Source: Chitinophaga pinensis (GTDB lineage Bacteria; Bacteroidota; Bacteroidia; Chitinophagales; Chitinophagaceae). Taken from it: DNA of 64,000 bases. The notes under the pieces were generated by a model, which searched no databases, had not been told where the DNA came from, and saw only the letters and a program-made list of their open reading frames with translations. The position numbers were made by a program, and so were the translations under genes. Location of the stretch: contig CAMCMP010000008.1 in the NCBI GenBank assembly GCA_945876095.1, positions 1-64,000 of the forward strand, given 5' to 3'. Of this stretch, positions 47,313 through 59,363 are shown one piece after another (the first letter of the stretch is position 1; each line of letters starts with the position of its first letter).

Positions 47313-48602
47313 CTATTTTTTTTGAGTAGATGTACTTTGAATTAAAGATAAAATTTCATCTAAAGAAATAGGTTTTTGCGCGTCGTCAATTTCAAGTACT
47401 ACACAATATCCTTTAGCTCCACCCGCTATTTGAAGGGCATCTGCTAATTTTTGTTGATCACTTTCTAATCTTTTTCCATCTTCATCGCTCCAGATTTCTT
47501 TGGTACACAAACAACCCATGGTAGGGGTTTGTGGATAATATTTTTCACCTACATAATAGCCTGGATCTATTGTTGTACCATGGGCAATTATTTCTGTACG
47601 TCCCGCTTTGCCTGCATAAAATGATTCATATAAAGGCAAATAATTAATGAGTTTGGCAGTTAATAGTTTCTTATACCAATCTTCTGTCCAGTTAGCATCT
47701 TTAATGGTAGGGTCATTAAAAAAATGTCGTATACTAGTTTCAAAAGGCATACTCAATTGAATATTGGAGGTAGGTCCAATAAAACTATTTCTACTGATAC
47801 TAAACCCATCCATCAAAAAAATTCCTTGAGGTGTATTTCCGTTGGTTAAAAATCCTGGAAGATTACTAATACTTCTAGCCAATTGAGGTACAGAAAATAT
47901 AGTACCATTTTCATCTTTGATAAAGTTGCCTACAGAGTCTCTTATTAATGCAATACCAGGATAATTTCTATTTTTTCGCTGAAAACTAAATAGGATAGTT
48001 TGGTTTTTTAAAAATTCAGTATCTAAAATATCAGAAATTGGAACAGTATTTTTTTCAAAGGAAGATGGATGAATGCGATACATTAATTGTTGTAGGATTG
48101 CTTCGTCTTTTTTATTTTTTATCAACTGGGTTATTTTATTCTCTAGTTGATTATTTGGAAAGGGGGTTAGTTTATTCTGCATTCTATAGGCTACACACAT
48201 AGCAAAGACCTTGGCATCCTCACAGCTGTTTAAAAGAGAGCTTACTTGTTTAATAAATTGATTGGGATAGTTGCTGAAAGCTAGCTCTAAAAGTGCTCTT
48301 TGAAAACTTGGACTTCTATTATCTATTGAATCTATAGCAGAGTTAATTTTTGCATTGATCCAGGGTGACTGGTAGCGGATTAACTCAATTGCCCAAAATG
48401 CATCTATCCAATTTTGTTCTGTATCAAATGAAAGTTGAAGGGATAAGTTTTTGGTAATGGTGTTTTGAACTAAATTCCTATAGAGGATATTTCTTTTTGC
48501 CCGAACGCCTTCTTTAAAAAAGACACTGCTGTCAGTTTGAGAAAATGAGGGGAATAAAAAGAAAAGGGTTACTATAACAGTCGTTAGGAGTAGTTTTTTC
48601 AT
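47313..48602 (-). CDS. Secreted protein of unknown function; possible divergent L,D-transpeptidase-like C-terminus
   Basis: Signal peptide; IIAHGTTIDPGYYVGEKYYPQTPTMGCLCTKEIW has an HG...GC arrangement loosely like YkuD. Confidence 0.6.
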   Translation of the reverse strand: MKKLLLTTVIVTLFFLFPSFSQTDSSVFFKEGVRAKRNILYRNLVQNTITKNLSLQLSFDTEQNWIDAFWAIELIRYQSPWINAKINSAIDSIDNRSPSFQRALLELAFSNYPNQFIKQVSSLLNSCEDAKVFAMCVAYRMQNKLTPFPNNQLENKITQLIKNKKDEAILQQLMYRIHPSSFEKNTVPISDILDTEFLKNQTILFSFQRKNRNYPGIALIRDSVGNFIKDENGTIFSVPQLARSISNLPGFLTNGNTPQGIFLMDGFSISRNSFIGPTSNIQLSMPFETSIRHFFNDPTIKDANWTEDWYKKLLTAKLINYLPLYESFYAGKAGRTEIIAHGTTIDPGYYVGEKYYPQTPTMGCLCTKEIWSDEDGKRLESDQQKLADALQIAGGAKGYCVVLEIDDAQKPISLDEILSLIQSTSTQKK

Positions 48603-48671
48603 CTTTACAAAAATAAGTAAAGCCTTTTTGTTTTTAAATTTTGATTTTAAAAATATTCCATAATCTAAAAA

Positions 48672-49937
48672 TTAATAGCCATATTTATCTTTCCAAAGTG
48701 TTTTCAAATACTTCTGAAGTTCTTGTTCTCTGGGGTTATTGCCCGGTTTATAAAATGTGGTGCCTTTTAACTCTTCTGGTAAATACTCTTGTGGCGTAAA
48801 ATTATTTTCATAATTATGGGAGTATCTATAGTCCTTACCATAATTTAATTTCTTCATTAATTGGGTAGGAGCATTGCGAATAGCAAGTGGAACTTGAAGA
48901 TCACCCTGTTGTTGAACTGCAGATAAGGCCTCATTAATAGCCATATAGGAGGCATTGCTTTTTGCTGAACTGGCTAGGTAGGTTACACATTGTGATAAAA
49001 TGATTCTAGATTCTGGATAGCCTATTTTATTTACTGCATCAAAAGTTGCATTGGCTAGTAAAAGGGCATTAGGATTTGCATTTCCAATATCCTCACTTGC
49101 TAAAATCAATAATCTTCTAGCAATAAATTTAACATCTTCTCCTCCTTCAATCATTCTTGCTAGCCAGTATACAGCACCGTTAGGGTCACTACCTCGGATA
49201 GATTTTATCAGTGCTGAAATAATATCGTAATGCTGCTCTCCACTTTTGTCATAAATAGAAATGCGTTGCTGTGCAATTTGCATCACCGTTTCGTCTGTGA
49301 TGCAAATTTGTTCTCCGATTGTTTCGGTTACCAATTCTAATAAATTCAATAATTTCCGAGCATCTCCACCTGATATCTTTATTAGAGCAGCAGTCTCTTT
49401 TAGCTCAATTTTTTTTGTAATTAATATTTCATCTGTTTCTATTGCATGAGTAAGTAATTCAATTAAAGCTGGTTCATCTAGCGGTTTTAATACATAAACC
49501 TGACATCTACTGAGCAAGGCACTATTCACTTCAAAGGAAGGGTTTTCGGTAGTTGCTCCAATTAATATGATGGTTCCTTTTTCAACTGCTCCAAGCAATG
49601 CATCCTGCTGCCCTTTGTTAAACCGGTGAATTTCATCAATAAATAAAATAGCATTCAGTTGGTTTTTGGCAATTTCAATAACCTCACGAACATCTTTTAC
49701 TCCACTATTGATGGCACTTAGGGTATAAAAAGGTACTTGTAATGTTTGAGCAATAATATTGGCAATAGTGGTTTTGCCGACTCCAGGAGGACCCCATAAT
49801 ATCATACTAGGCACTTTTCCATTTTCGATAGCAGTCCTTAGGATACTTCCCTTTCCAGTAAGGTGAAGCTGACCAGCAAGGGCATTTAATGTAGCAGGTC
49901 GTAAGCGTTCTGCCAGTGGTATTTGGCTTTTTGTCAT
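48672..49937 (-). CDS. rarA: Replication-associated recombination protein A (AAA+ ATPase)
   Basis: PLAERLRPATLNALAGQLHLTGKGSIL, WGPPGVGKTTIANIIA, FIDEIHRFNKGQQDALL, GATTENPSFEVNSALLSRC. Confidence 0.96.
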   Translation of the reverse strand: MTKSQIPLAERLRPATLNALAGQLHLTGKGSILRTAIENGKVPSMILWGPPGVGKTTIANIIAQTLQVPFYTLSAINSGVKDVREVIEIAKNQLNAILFIDEIHRFNKGQQDALLGAVEKGTIILIGATTENPSFEVNSALLSRCQVYVLKPLDEPALIELLTHAIETDEILITKKIELKETAALIKISGGDARKLLNLLELVTETIGEQICITDETVMQIAQQRISIYDKSGEQHYDIISALIKSIRGSDPNGAVYWLARMIEGGEDVKFIARRLLILASEDIGNANPNALLLANATFDAVNKIGYPESRIILSQCVTYLASSAKSNASYMAINEALSAVQQQGDLQVPLAIRNAPTQLMKKLNYGKDYRYSHNYENNFTPQEYLPEELKGTTFYKPGNNPREQELQKYLKTLWKDKYGY

Positions 49938-50076
49938 ATCAGTAAGTTAGTAAATATTTATGGAAGGCGACTTTTATCAGGTGTATAAATACTAATTCTC
50001 CCTTAAATTTTTATTCTATAACTATTTTTTGCTAGCCCTATTTTATTAATAAAAAGTGGCGAGTTTGATTTATTAA

Positions 50077-50105
50077 AATAGGGCTTGAAAAAATCAAGCC
50101 CTATT
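50077..50105 (-). terminator. Terminator downstream of aspS
   Basis: AATAGGGCTTGA-n5-TCAAGCCCTATT, 12-bp stem. Confidence 0.75.
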
Positions 50106-50130
50106 ATTAAATATAATTTATTTAAAAAAA

Positions 50131-51984
50131 TTATTTCAAATTCAATTTGATCTGTAATTCATCAAATTGTTTAGCATCGATGGTTGAAGGTGCATCTAAC
50201 ATTACATCTCGACCACTGTTGTTTTTTGGAAATGCAATAAAATCTCTAATACTTTCACTGCCTCCTAATAAGGCACATAATCTATCAAATCCAAAAGCAA
50301 GTCCACCGTGTGGCGGTGCTCCATATTCGAAGGCGCCTAGTAAAAATCCGAATTTGTGTTGTTGCTCTTCTGAATCCATTCCTAAGGCGGCAAACATTTT
50401 TTCTTGTAAGTTTCGCTGAAAAATTCGAATAGAACCACCACCAATTTCATTGCCATTTAAAACCATATCATAGGCATTGGCTTTAATTCCTGCATAGGGG
50501 TGAGCTAAGTATTCAGCTGCATTTTCTATCACCGGATTGTTGTTGATCATAATGTCGATGTGATCAGGTTTAGGAGAGGTAAATGGATGGTGACGAGCTA
50601 CCCATCTGTTGTCTTCTTCTGCATATTCAAACAATGGAAAATCAAGTACCCATAACAATTTAAAATGATCAGCCTTGCGCAGTCCAAGTCTTTCTCCTAA
50701 ATACATTCTTAAATCACTGGTTGCTTTTCTTGTTTTTTCTTCTGCTCCCGCTAATATCAAAACAAGATCACCTGCATTTGCTTTTGCTACATCCGCAATT
50801 GCTTTCAATTTTTCTGGACTATAAAATTTATCTACACTACTTTTATAAGTACCATCTGCATTGCATTTTATAAAAACCAATCCCTTCATTCCTATCTGCG
50901 GACGTTTTACCCATTCTGTCAATTCATCTGTTTGTTTACGGGTATATTCACTGCAACCCGGAACAGCGATCGCCAATACGGTCTCTGCTTCATCAAATAC
51001 TGGAAAGGTAAGTAAGTCGCCTTCAATACCTTGCAATTCAAAAGCAGAGCCATGCAATGCATTTTTTTTATTTACAAAACTATGCTGAGGAAATTTCAGG
51101 TTAGCAATTTGTAAGTCAAAGCGAATGTCTGGTTTATCATTTCCGAATTTCCACATGGCATCTTCCCAAGTCATACGCTCTACCACATCAGTGTAGTCTA
51201 TATTTTTGACATCTTTGAAAATACGTTTAACAAGTCCTTCAAACATGTTCAAAATATCTTCCTGCTCTACAAAACTCATTTCACAATCTATCTGAGTAAA
51301 TTCTGGTTGCCTATCTGCACGAAGATCCTCGTCACGAAAACATTTTACTATTTGATAGTAGCGGTCATAACCAGATACCATCAATAGCTGTTTGAATGTC
51401 TGAGGACTTTGGGGTAAAGCATAAAACTGTCCGGGGTTCATTCTGCTGGGTACTACAAAATCTCTTGCTCCTTCTGGGGTAGACTTAATTAGAAAAGGAG
51501 TTTCAATATCCATGAAATTATTTTCATGTAAATAGTTTCTTGTACTGCGACCAACAGCATAGCGCAATTCTAAATTCTTTTTTACACTGTTTCTGCGTAA
51601 ATCTAAAAAACGGTATTTCATTCTTAGCTCGTCACCACCATCGGTATCATCTTGAATACTAAAAGGAGGTACAGCAGATTTATTTAGAATGGAAAATTCT
51701 GAGATGGTAATTTCAATATCACCAGTAGGTATATTTGGATTTTTATTACTTCTTTCGTTAACGATACCTTTTACCTGAATTACAAATTCTCTACCCAAGG
51801 GGTTAGCATCTAGCAATTCATTGAGGGATTCAGAAAATAATAATTGGGTGATACCATAACGGTCACGGATATCCACAAAAGTAATACTGCCAAATTTTCG
51901 GATGGTTTGTACCCATCCGCTGAGGGTAACTTCTTTTTTTACATCGGTGATCCTTAATTCGCCACAAGTATGAGAACGATACAT
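50131..51984 (-). CDS. aspS: Aspartate--tRNA ligase
   Basis: [83 protein letters not shown]. Confidence 0.97.
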   Translation of the reverse strand: MYRSHTCGELRITDVKKEVTLSGWVQTIRKFGSITFVDIRDRYGITQLLFSESLNELLDANPLGREFVIQVKGIVNERSNKNPNIPTGDIEITISEFSILNKSAVPPFSIQDDTDGGDELRMKYRFLDLRRNSVKKNLELRYAVGRSTRNYLHENNFMDIETPFLIKSTPEGARDFVVPSRMNPGQFYALPQSPQTFKQLLMVSGYDRYYQIVKCFRDEDLRADRQPEFTQIDCEMSFVEQEDILNMFEGLVKRIFKDVKNIDYTDVVERMTWEDAMWKFGNDKPDIRFDLQIANLKFPQHSFVNKKNALHGSAFELQGIEGDLLTFPVFDEAETVLAIAVPGCSEYTRKQTDELTEWVKRPQIGMKGLVFIKCNADGTYKSSVDKFYSPEKLKAIADVAKANAGDLVLILAGAEEKTRKATSDLRMYLGERLGLRKADHFKLLWVLDFPLFEYAEEDNRWVARHHPFTSPKPDHIDIMINNNPVIENAAEYLAHPYAGIKANAYDMVLNGNEIGGGSIRIFQRNLQEKMFAALGMDSEEQQHKFGFLLGAFEYGAPPHGGLAFGFDRLCALLGGSESIRDFIAFPKNNSGRDVMLDAPSTIDAKQFDELQIKLNLK

Positions 51985-52263
51985 GAAAAATATTTTATGT
52001 TGGAAAGTTATTTAGCTAGCAGTCAGTATCCAAAGGCTTTGCTTAAGAAGATTTTTAAAGACCTTCGGCGAATGGAGTTACTGGAATTTAGCGGTTGCAA
52101 ATATACATAGAGAAAGTGAAGGGCGGTGAGTCACCGGTTTGCCATGTCAAGGCGATACAATATTATAAGCCTATTTTATAATCCCCCAATATCTAGTTTA
52201 GCCTTTTTTATCAAGTATAAATTACTGACTAACATAGTTTTATAAAGATTTTATCTTTGCATA

Positions 52264-52659
52264 CTACATAGTTTCATGCATTTCTTTATGGCGAGGTTTC
52301 CACCATAAATAATAGTAGCCAAGAATACCTATGCCCAATGTAAAGGGGATGATAGCTAGGTGCTTATAAGTTATATCACCATATACAAGTAAAGCATCAA
52401 AATGTAAAAATTCACTGATCATCCAATAAGAATTTGCTGAAATCCAAAGAACCATTGCAGAATTATGGCATACCTCACTTATATATTGTCTAGTGCGAGC
52501 AGTGATAATGATAGCAATAATCAGGGTGGGAAAGATCATGGCTATTCCTAGCGGTCGCCAAATCATACACCAGCTAATGTCTTTAAATAGCCAAAATACA
52601 ATATGTAAATTTTCCATTTTCCTAAACCGAACCGGAATTGAATATTCTTCATTTTTCAT
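52264..52659 (-). CDS. Hypothetical integral membrane protein
   Basis: 131-aa ORF with about four hydrophobic segments and a basic C-terminus. Confidence 0.7.
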   Translation of the reverse strand: MKNEEYSIPVRFRKMENLHIVFWLFKDISWCMIWRPLGIAMIFPTLIIAIIITARTRQYISEVCHNSAMVLWISANSYWMISEFLHFDALLVYGDITYKHLAIIPFTLGIGILGYYYLWWKPRHKEMHETM

Positions 52660-52686
52660 GAATGAAACTTTAAGTAAAAAATATTT

Positions 52687-54417
52687 TTATAGTACCAACC
52701 TATACACTGGGTAACGCAGATGAGCCTGTTCGTAATAGATGGAATTTTTATAAATAAAATCTAACTGAGCATGCGAATTGTTTGCAAAAATCGGATCTAG
52801 CTGTTTTTTATCAATTAATTTTTGTTGCAAAACAGAATCATTTTTTAAGACTTCGCCGGCAACATCTTCCCATCGATAATCGCTGTATCCTTCTTTTTGT
52901 TGAAGAATGGCATCAAAAAAATTCCAGGCAAAAAAACTATCATCTCCTTGCGGTTCTAACATCTCTACAATATATCGATTGGCAAGCTGGTTCATAGGAA
53001 TATACCAGTCACCTTTGCGAAATTGAATTAATTTTTTGGAAACTATTGTCTTTACTTGGCTATTTCTATGATGCTTTTCATAAGGTTGCAAACTAGATTT
53101 ATAGTCTACAATATGAGATACTTCTACCTCTATCAAACTGTCTTTATTTAATTGCTGAATGCTTACTCCATTTAGGCGAAGTAGATCTATTACTGAATTC
53201 CATCCACTAGGAATAATATAGGCGATTGGTTTGTTGATTATTTTGTTAGGTAGAAATACATCAAATAACTTGACATTTTTAGTGAATGGCAACTGATGAT
53301 CGTAATACATTTTTTGCAAACCAGTAGCAGTACTTTTTTTAAAGGCTTGTTCATAACCGCTAAAGCTAACCAATGAATAATCGCTAGAGTCTGACTTCCA
53401 GCCTAGGGCAAATGATGTGGATTCTTTTACGGCCGCTCTGGCAATTTTCCTTTCCTGTATAATTGATTCTGCATTAACACTTGCCTTCTCAATCATTGTT
53501 TGCATTAATGCATAAGTGCAAAGCACTCTATCTTTAAAAGGTTTAAGCATATGTGTTTCAGGCATAAAGGCAATGGTTTGAAACAATGCAGCATAGCCTG
53601 AAGAGTATCTTGGTGGATCATAAAACATTTCCATTCCGATTTCGGGTTGGGCAGATTCGAAATTTACATAAGGAATCATATTATGTCCTTTTTTACTCAT
53701 GTCTGCATAAAGTTGAGGTTCAAAAACATTTTTCAACCATCGACCAAGTCTTTCACCTAATTTGTTATATTGGGTGGTTAGTAAAGTCATTGTTGGTTGA
53801 TAATCGGCACCATCACTAACATGATTGTCAATCAGAATATCAGGATCTAATAAATGAAAAATTTCTGCAAATGACTTAGCTTCTCTGCTATCACATTTTG
53901 TAAAATCGCGATTTAAATCTAAGTTTTGCGAATTACCCCGAAAGCCATATTCAAGAGGACCATTTTGATTTACTCTTGAAGTACTTCCGCGGTTTAAACA
54001 ACCTCCAATATTGTATACAGGAATAAATGCCAGGAAAACATTCTTAGGAACTATTATTTTTTTTGCAACAATATCTCTTACCAATAGCATACTTGCATCA
54101 ATGCCATCTGGCTCTCCGGGATGAATACCATTGTTTATTAATAGTACTACATTTTTTTTTCGATCCAACTGATTGATTGAAAAATTTGCATTTGCATTAA
54201 CCAAAACTAAGTGCAGTGGAAGTCCTGCATCCGTGGTTCCCATTTTTCTAACCGATACTAAAGGAGAGATTTTGCTGAGTTGCTTGTAGAAAGCAATGGC
54301 TTCATAATAGGTAGCCGATTCTTTTCCGTTAGTTTTTTCAAAACGGGTTTGCTGCGACAATAAGGGAGATGCACCCAACAAAAATAAAATTGATAACACA
54401 AAGTGACTTAGTTTCAT
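52687..54417 (-). CDS. M14-family zinc carboxypeptidase, secreted
   Basis: NNGIHPGEPDGIDASMLLVRDI, LDLNRDFTKCDSREAKSFAEIFHLLDPDILIDNHVSDGADYQPTM; start taken at MKLSHFVLSILFLLG with a signal peptide rather than the longer ORF start. Confidence 0.9.
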   Translation of the reverse strand: MKLSHFVLSILFLLGASPLLSQQTRFEKTNGKESATYYEAIAFYKQLSKISPLVSVRKMGTTDAGLPLHLVLVNANANFSINQLDRKKNVVLLINNGIHPGEPDGIDASMLLVRDIVAKKIIVPKNVFLAFIPVYNIGGCLNRGSTSRVNQNGPLEYGFRGNSQNLDLNRDFTKCDSREAKSFAEIFHLLDPDILIDNHVSDGADYQPTMTLLTTQYNKLGERLGRWLKNVFEPQLYADMSKKGHNMIPYVNFESAQPEIGMEMFYDPPRYSSGYAALFQTIAFMPETHMLKPFKDRVLCTYALMQTMIEKASVNAESIIQERKIARAAVKESTSFALGWKSDSSDYSLVSFSGYEQAFKKSTATGLQKMYYDHQLPFTKNVKLFDVFLPNKIINKPIAYIIPSGWNSVIDLLRLNGVSIQQLNKDSLIEVEVSHIVDYKSSLQPYEKHHRNSQVKTIVSKKLIQFRKGDWYIPMNQLANRYIVEMLEPQGDDSFFAWNFFDAILQQKEGYSDYRWEDVAGEVLKNDSVLQQKLIDKKQLDPIFANNSHAQLDFIYKNSIYYEQAHLRYPVYRLVL

Positions 54418-54539
54418 ATTGTAGTGTTGGTTTTTCAAAACTACCAAAATTTTACAAATCAATTTCTAATATTTGAAAATGATTTTTTAAAAAAGGCCAT
54501 ACAAGACATTGTGATTTAAATAAACTTCTAAAAACAAAA

Positions 54540-54567
54540 AACCCGTTAGGGATTACCTAACGGGTTG
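54540..54567 (-). terminator. Terminator of rpsT
   Basis: Minus strand AACCCGTTAGG-taatc-CCTAACGGGTT followed by TTTTG. Confidence 0.85.
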
Positions 54568-54591
54568 TAAATATATTACAGAAAGTAAAAC

Positions 54592-54849
54592 TTACTTTGC
54601 TAATGAATTGATTTTTTTAGCTAGTTTGCTTTTTAAATTAGCCGCTTTGTTTTTGTGGATTGTTCCACGCTTTGCTAATTTATCAATCATAGATGCTACA
54701 ATCGGTTGCTTAGCAGAAGCACTTGATTTATCATCTATTGCTTTAATGTCACGAATAGCATTACGAGTTGTTTTACCATAATAACGGTTACGTTCGTTAC
54801 GCTTGCTGCTCTGACGCACATCTTTCTTAGTTGCTGAATGGTTTGCCAT
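54592..54849 (-). CDS. rpsT: 30S ribosomal protein S20
   Basis: MANHSATKKDVRQSSKRNERNRYYGKTTRNAIRDIKAI...MIDKLAKRGTIHKNKAANLKSKLAKKINSL. Confidence 0.97.
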   Translation of the reverse strand: MANHSATKKDVRQSSKRNERNRYYGKTTRNAIRDIKAIDDKSSASAKQPIVASMIDKLAKRGTIHKNKAANLKSKLAKKINSLAK

Positions 54850-55307
54850 TTAAATCTTAATTTAGGGCTGCAAAGATAGGGATTTCAAATAATAAATTGA
54901 TATTATTAAGAAAGGAATTTTAAAAATCCATGTTTTAAGCTAAAAAATTTGTTTTTAGGCATCATATTATTCCAATTTAATTGGTCATATTTCTTATTTA
55001 CAAGCTTTTTTCTGATTTTTTTTACCTAACAAAAGGTGAAAAAGGGCTTACAAATCTTAATTTATACAAAATCTCTACCTAAGCTCATTTTTAATTAAAA
55101 TTTATTTCGGAGGTTTTTCATAAGTAGGAAAGTAATTTATGCGGTTTTTCTTCTTCCTAGGATAATATTTCACTTAGATTTTGGGATGAGCTGAAATTGA
55201 TATTATTTTTTAATAATGTAATACCCTCTTCATACTTTTTTCTAAAGCATAAATGCCCGATATTTGTAATCTAAAATTAAAGAAGCCACACAAATTTTCT
55301 ATTTACA

Positions 55308-58055
55308 ATGAAGGATTTTCAGTACATCACTAACCCCCATCCGGCATACATCGAAAGCCTTTACCAAGATTTTATAAAAAACCCTTCCAGTATTGATATT
55401 GAAATGCGGAAATTTTTTGAGGGTTTTGATTTTGCTGTCAGCATGTCAAGTGGAGGAGAAAAAATAGCTCCAACTGTTAATACTGATTCCCAAAGCAAAT
55501 TTCAATTTGATAAGGAACTAAGCGTTTATCAGTTAATTCAGGCATATAGGAGAAAAGGTCATCTTGTTGCTACTACCAATCCCATACGTGAACGTAAAGA
55601 TCGAAAAGCTAATCTTACGCTAGAAAGTTACGGATTAAGTGAAGCAGATCTTTCTACCAGCTTTGAAATAGGAAAATTTGTTGGATTAGGAAAAGCTACC
55701 CTTCAAACGATTATTACACATTTACAAAAATGCTATACCAATAATTTGGGTGTAGAATTTAGAGCAGATACAAGTACTAGAAAAATGGAATGGATGATAC
55801 ATGCAGTTGAGCATACCATGCTTCAGCCAGTTCCATTGCAACAAAGAAAAAGAATATTACAAAAATTGAATGAAGGTGTAATGTTCGAAAAATTTCTTCA
55901 CACTAAATATATTGGACAAAAAAGGTTTTCTCTTGAAGGAGGTGAAACTACTATTGCGGCATTGGATGCAATCATTGATATTGCTTCGCAAAATAGTGTA
56001 CAGGAAGTGGTGATAGGAATGGCCCATCGAGGAAGGCTTAATATTTTAGCCAATATTTTGGGTAAAACCTATGAGCAAATCTTTAGTGAGTTTGAAGGAA
56101 CTGCTACTCCAGATACTACGATGGGAAGTGGTGATGTGAAATATCACTTAGGATATAGCAGTGATATTATTAGTGCATCTGGAAATAAAATCAATTTAAA
56201 ACTTTGTCCTAATCCTTCGCATTTGGAAGCTGTAGATCCAGTGGTAATAGGATTTTCAAGGTGTAAGGCGGATGTAATGTACAATAGTGATTTTGATAAA
56301 ATATTGCCTATTCTTATTCATGGAGATGCTTCAGTGGCAGGACAGGGTGTTGTTTATGAAGTGTTGCAAATGTCTAAATTGAAGGGTTACTATACTGGTG
56401 GCACCATTCATTTTATCATTAATAATCAAATAGGATTTACAACTGATTTTGATGATGCTCGAAGTGCTGACTATTGCACTTCTGTTGCGGCGATGGTGAA
56501 GGCTCCTGTGCTACATGTAAATGGAGATGATCCCGAAGCCGTGGTAAAAGCAGTTGAAATAGCCACCAGATATCGGCAGGAATTTAATAGTGATATATTT
56601 ATTGATATGGTTTGCTATCGCAAGCATGGTCATAATGAAGGGGATGAGCCTAAATTTACTCAACCTCAATTGTATGCTTTAATTGACAAGCATCCCAATC
56701 CAAGAGAAGTATATACTCAGTATCTCATAGAGAATGGGGAACCTGATGCAAAAGCGTTGGCTAAAGAAATGGAACAGAAGTTTCTTGCCGATTTGCAGGA
56801 AAGATTAGATGAGGTAAAACAAAATCCTTTGCCTTATAGTTTTCAAAAGCCAGAGCTTTGGTGGAATAATCTTAGAAGAGCCGTTCCAGCAGATTTTGAA
56901 TCCTCACCGGTTACAGCAATTAGTAAAAAAGAGTTTATTTCATTGTTTGACCAATTAATGAAATGGCCAGAAGATTTCAAACCGCTAAAAAAGGTAGAGA
57001 AATTATTACAGGATAAAATAAAGTTGAAAACTGACCATCAAAAAGTTGATTGGGCAACAGCTGAACTATTGGCATATGGCAGTTTATTATTAGAGGGTAA
57101 GGATGTACGGATGAGTGGGCAAGATGTTAAGAGAGGCACATTCAGTCATAGGCATGCGGTTTTGTATGATGAGACCAACAATGCTGAATATAATCGCTTG
57201 AATTATTTAAGTGATTCGCAGACTCCATTTCGTATTTATAATTCTTTATTGAGTGAATATGCAGTACTTGGTTTTGAATTTGGTTACTCCATGGCTAATC
57301 CTAATGCATTGGTGATATGGGAAGCACAGTTTGGTGATTTTTGTAACGGTGCCCAAACGATGATTGATCAATTTATTGCAGCTGCTGAAACAAAGTGGCA
57401 AAGGATGAATGGATTGGTAATGTTGCTTCCTCATGGTTATGAAGGCCAAGGGCCCGAGCATAGCAGTGCTAGGATGGAGCGGTTTTTACAAATGTGTGCA
57501 GAATCAAATATGGTGATTACCAATGTGACCACTGCAGCAAATTTTTTCCATGTACTGCGCAGACAATTAGCTTGGCAATTTAGAAAGCCATTGATTAATT
57601 TTTCTCCGAAAGCAAATTTACGCCACCCAGGAAGCTACAGTTTAGAAGCTGACTTTACTAAGGGAGGTTTTAAAGAAGTAATCGACGATGAATTAGTAAA
57701 CAATGCAGGGGAAGTAAAAAAAGTTATACTGTGTTCTGGAAAAATGTATTTTGATTTGGCAGAAAAGCAACTAAAAGATAATCGAAAGGATATAGCATTG
57801 ATCAGGTTGGAACAGATTCATCCTTTACCTCAAAATCAGTTAGACTCACTTCATGATAAATATAAAATGGCTAAATGGTTTTGGGTGCAAGAAGAACCAT
57901 TGAATATGGGAGCTGCAACGTTTTTAAAAATGAATTTGAAGAATATAAATTTCGGCATAGTCAGTAGAACGGCTAGTGCTTCTACTGCCACTGGATATGC
58001 TAAAATTCATATCAAGGAACAATTAGAAATTATTGAAAAAGCATTTTCAATTTAA
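55308..58055 (+). CDS. sucA: 2-oxoglutarate dehydrogenase E1 component
   Basis: [102 protein letters not shown]. Confidence 0.97.
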   Translation: MKDFQYITNPHPAYIESLYQDFIKNPSSIDIEMRKFFEGFDFAVSMSSGGEKIAPTVNTDSQSKFQFDKELSVYQLIQAYRRKGHLVATTNPIRERKDRKANLTLESYGLSEADLSTSFEIGKFVGLGKATLQTIITHLQKCYTNNLGVEFRADTSTRKMEWMIHAVEHTMLQPVPLQQRKRILQKLNEGVMFEKFLHTKYIGQKRFSLEGGETTIAALDAIIDIASQNSVQEVVIGMAHRGRLNILANILGKTYEQIFSEFEGTATPDTTMGSGDVKYHLGYSSDIISASGNKINLKLCPNPSHLEAVDPVVIGFSRCKADVMYNSDFDKILPILIHGDASVAGQGVVYEVLQMSKLKGYYTGGTIHFIINNQIGFTTDFDDARSADYCTSVAAMVKAPVLHVNGDDPEAVVKAVEIATRYRQEFNSDIFIDMVCYRKHGHNEGDEPKFTQPQLYALIDKHPNPREVYTQYLIENGEPDAKALAKEMEQKFLADLQERLDEVKQNPLPYSFQKPELWWNNLRRAVPADFESSPVTAISKKEFISLFDQLMKWPEDFKPLKKVEKLLQDKIKLKTDHQKVDWATAELLAYGSLLLEGKDVRMSGQDVKRGTFSHRHAVLYDETNNAEYNRLNYLSDSQTPFRIYNSLLSEYAVLGFEFGYSMANPNALVIWEAQFGDFCNGAQTMIDQFIAAAETKWQRMNGLVMLLPHGYEGQGPEHSSARMERFLQMCAESNMVITNVTTAANFFHVLRRQLAWQFRKPLINFSPKANLRHPGSYSLEADFTKGGFKEVIDDELVNNAGEVKKVILCSGKMYFDLAEKQLKDNRKDIALIRLEQIHPLPQNQLDSLHDKYKMAKWFWVQEEPLNMGAATFLKMNLKNINFGIVSRTASASTATGYAKIHIKEQLEIIEKAFSI

Positions 58056-58095
58056 CTTAAATTTTAACCGAATTTTAAATAAATATTTAATTACA

Positions 58096-59304
58096 ATGGC
58101 AATAGAGATTAAAGTGCCTTCCGTTGGGGAGAGCATCACAGAAGTAACATTGGTTAAGTGGCTCAAAAAGGATGGAGAATGGGTTGAACGTGATGAAGTA
58201 ATTGCAGAATTGGAAAGTGAAAAAGCAACTTTTGAAATAAATGCAGAGCAGGCGGGTGTTTTGAAGACAGTGGCATTAGAAGGAGCTTCTTTAAAAATAG
58301 GGGATATTGCCTGTAGTATTGATAATGCAGCTACTCGTCCGGCAAGTTCTGTCGCCGATGCTCCTGCAGCTAAAAAGGAAGAAACTGCTTCTAAATCAGC
58401 CTCTACTAAGGTTGCCAGTGACTTGAAAGCTACACCAGTAGCAGCTGCAATCATTGCGGATAAAAAGGTAGATGTAAAATCAGTTACTGCCAGTGGAAGT
58501 AACGGTAAAATTATAAAGCAGGATGTATTAGAGGCAATTAGTAATCCAGGAAGAATGCCTGGAATAGATTTATTCAGTAGAAAGGAGAATTCTCAGAAAA
58601 TGAGTAATCTTCGAAAAACGATTAGTCGTCGTTTAGTAGAAGCAAAAAATACAACTGCTATGCTCACTACTTTTAATGAAGTAGATATGAGTGCTGTAAT
58701 GGAAATAAGGTCTAAAAACAAAGATAAGTTTAAGGAAGCGCATGGGGTTAATTTGGGCTTCATGAGTTTCTTTACCAAAGCTTGTTGTTTTGCACTGCAG
58801 GAATGGCCAGCAGTGAATGCTAAGATCGACGGAGAAAATATTGTCTACCACGAATATTGTGACATTTCAATAGCGGTTTCTGCTCCTAAGGGCTTGGTGG
58901 TACCGGTGATCAGAAATGCCGAAAGTTTGAGTATGGCAGATATTGAAAAAACAGTAGTTGCGCTTGCAAATAAGGCAAAAGAAAATAAATTGACCATTGA
59001 GGAAATGAGTGGAGGTACATTTACCATTACCAATGGGGGTGTTTTTGGATCTTTGATGAGTACTCCAATAATTAATATTCCTCAAAGTGCAATTTTAGGT
59101 ATGCATAAAATTCAGGAGAGACCGATGGCTATTGGAGGCCAAGTGGTAATTAAACCAATGATGTATCTGGCGCTGAGCTACGACCATCGGTTAATTGATG
59201 GAAGAGAATCAGTAAGTTTTTTAGTAAGGGTGAAAGAGTTGCTTGAAAACCCAGCATTGCTTTTGTTTGGAAAAGATCCAGTAAAAAGTTTATTAGAATT
59301 ATAG
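58096..59304 (+). CDS. sucB: Dihydrolipoyllysine-residue succinyltransferase (E2 of 2-oxoglutarate dehydrogenase)
   Basis: [74 protein letters not shown]; start moved from 58033 to MAIEIK. Confidence 0.96.
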   Translation: MAIEIKVPSVGESITEVTLVKWLKKDGEWVERDEVIAELESEKATFEINAEQAGVLKTVALEGASLKIGDIACSIDNAATRPASSVADAPAAKKEETASKSASTKVASDLKATPVAAAIIADKKVDVKSVTASGSNGKIIKQDVLEAISNPGRMPGIDLFSRKENSQKMSNLRKTISRRLVEAKNTTAMLTTFNEVDMSAVMEIRSKNKDKFKEAHGVNLGFMSFFTKACCFALQEWPAVNAKIDGENIVYHEYCDISIAVSAPKGLVVPVIRNAESLSMADIEKTVVALANKAKENKLTIEEMSGGTFTITNGGVFGSLMSTPIINIPQSAILGMHKIQERPMAIGGQVVIKPMMYLALSYDHRLIDGRESVSFLVRVKELLENPALLLFGKDPVKSLLEL

Positions 59305-59325
59305 GGTTTAAATAAAATTTTGTTT

Positions 59326-59356
59326 GCGGCTGGATTTTATCCGGCCGTTTATTTTT
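59326..59356 (+). terminator. Terminator of sucAB
   Basis: GCGGCTGGAT-ttt-ATCCGGCCGT followed by TTATTTTT. Confidence 0.75.
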
Positions 59357-59363
59357 AAATGAA

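Noticed and set aside
58033-58095. Upstream extension of sucB overlapping the end of sucA
   Set aside because: Conserved E2 homology starts at [14 protein letters not shown] (58096); the extension is AT-rich and non-conserved in appearance.
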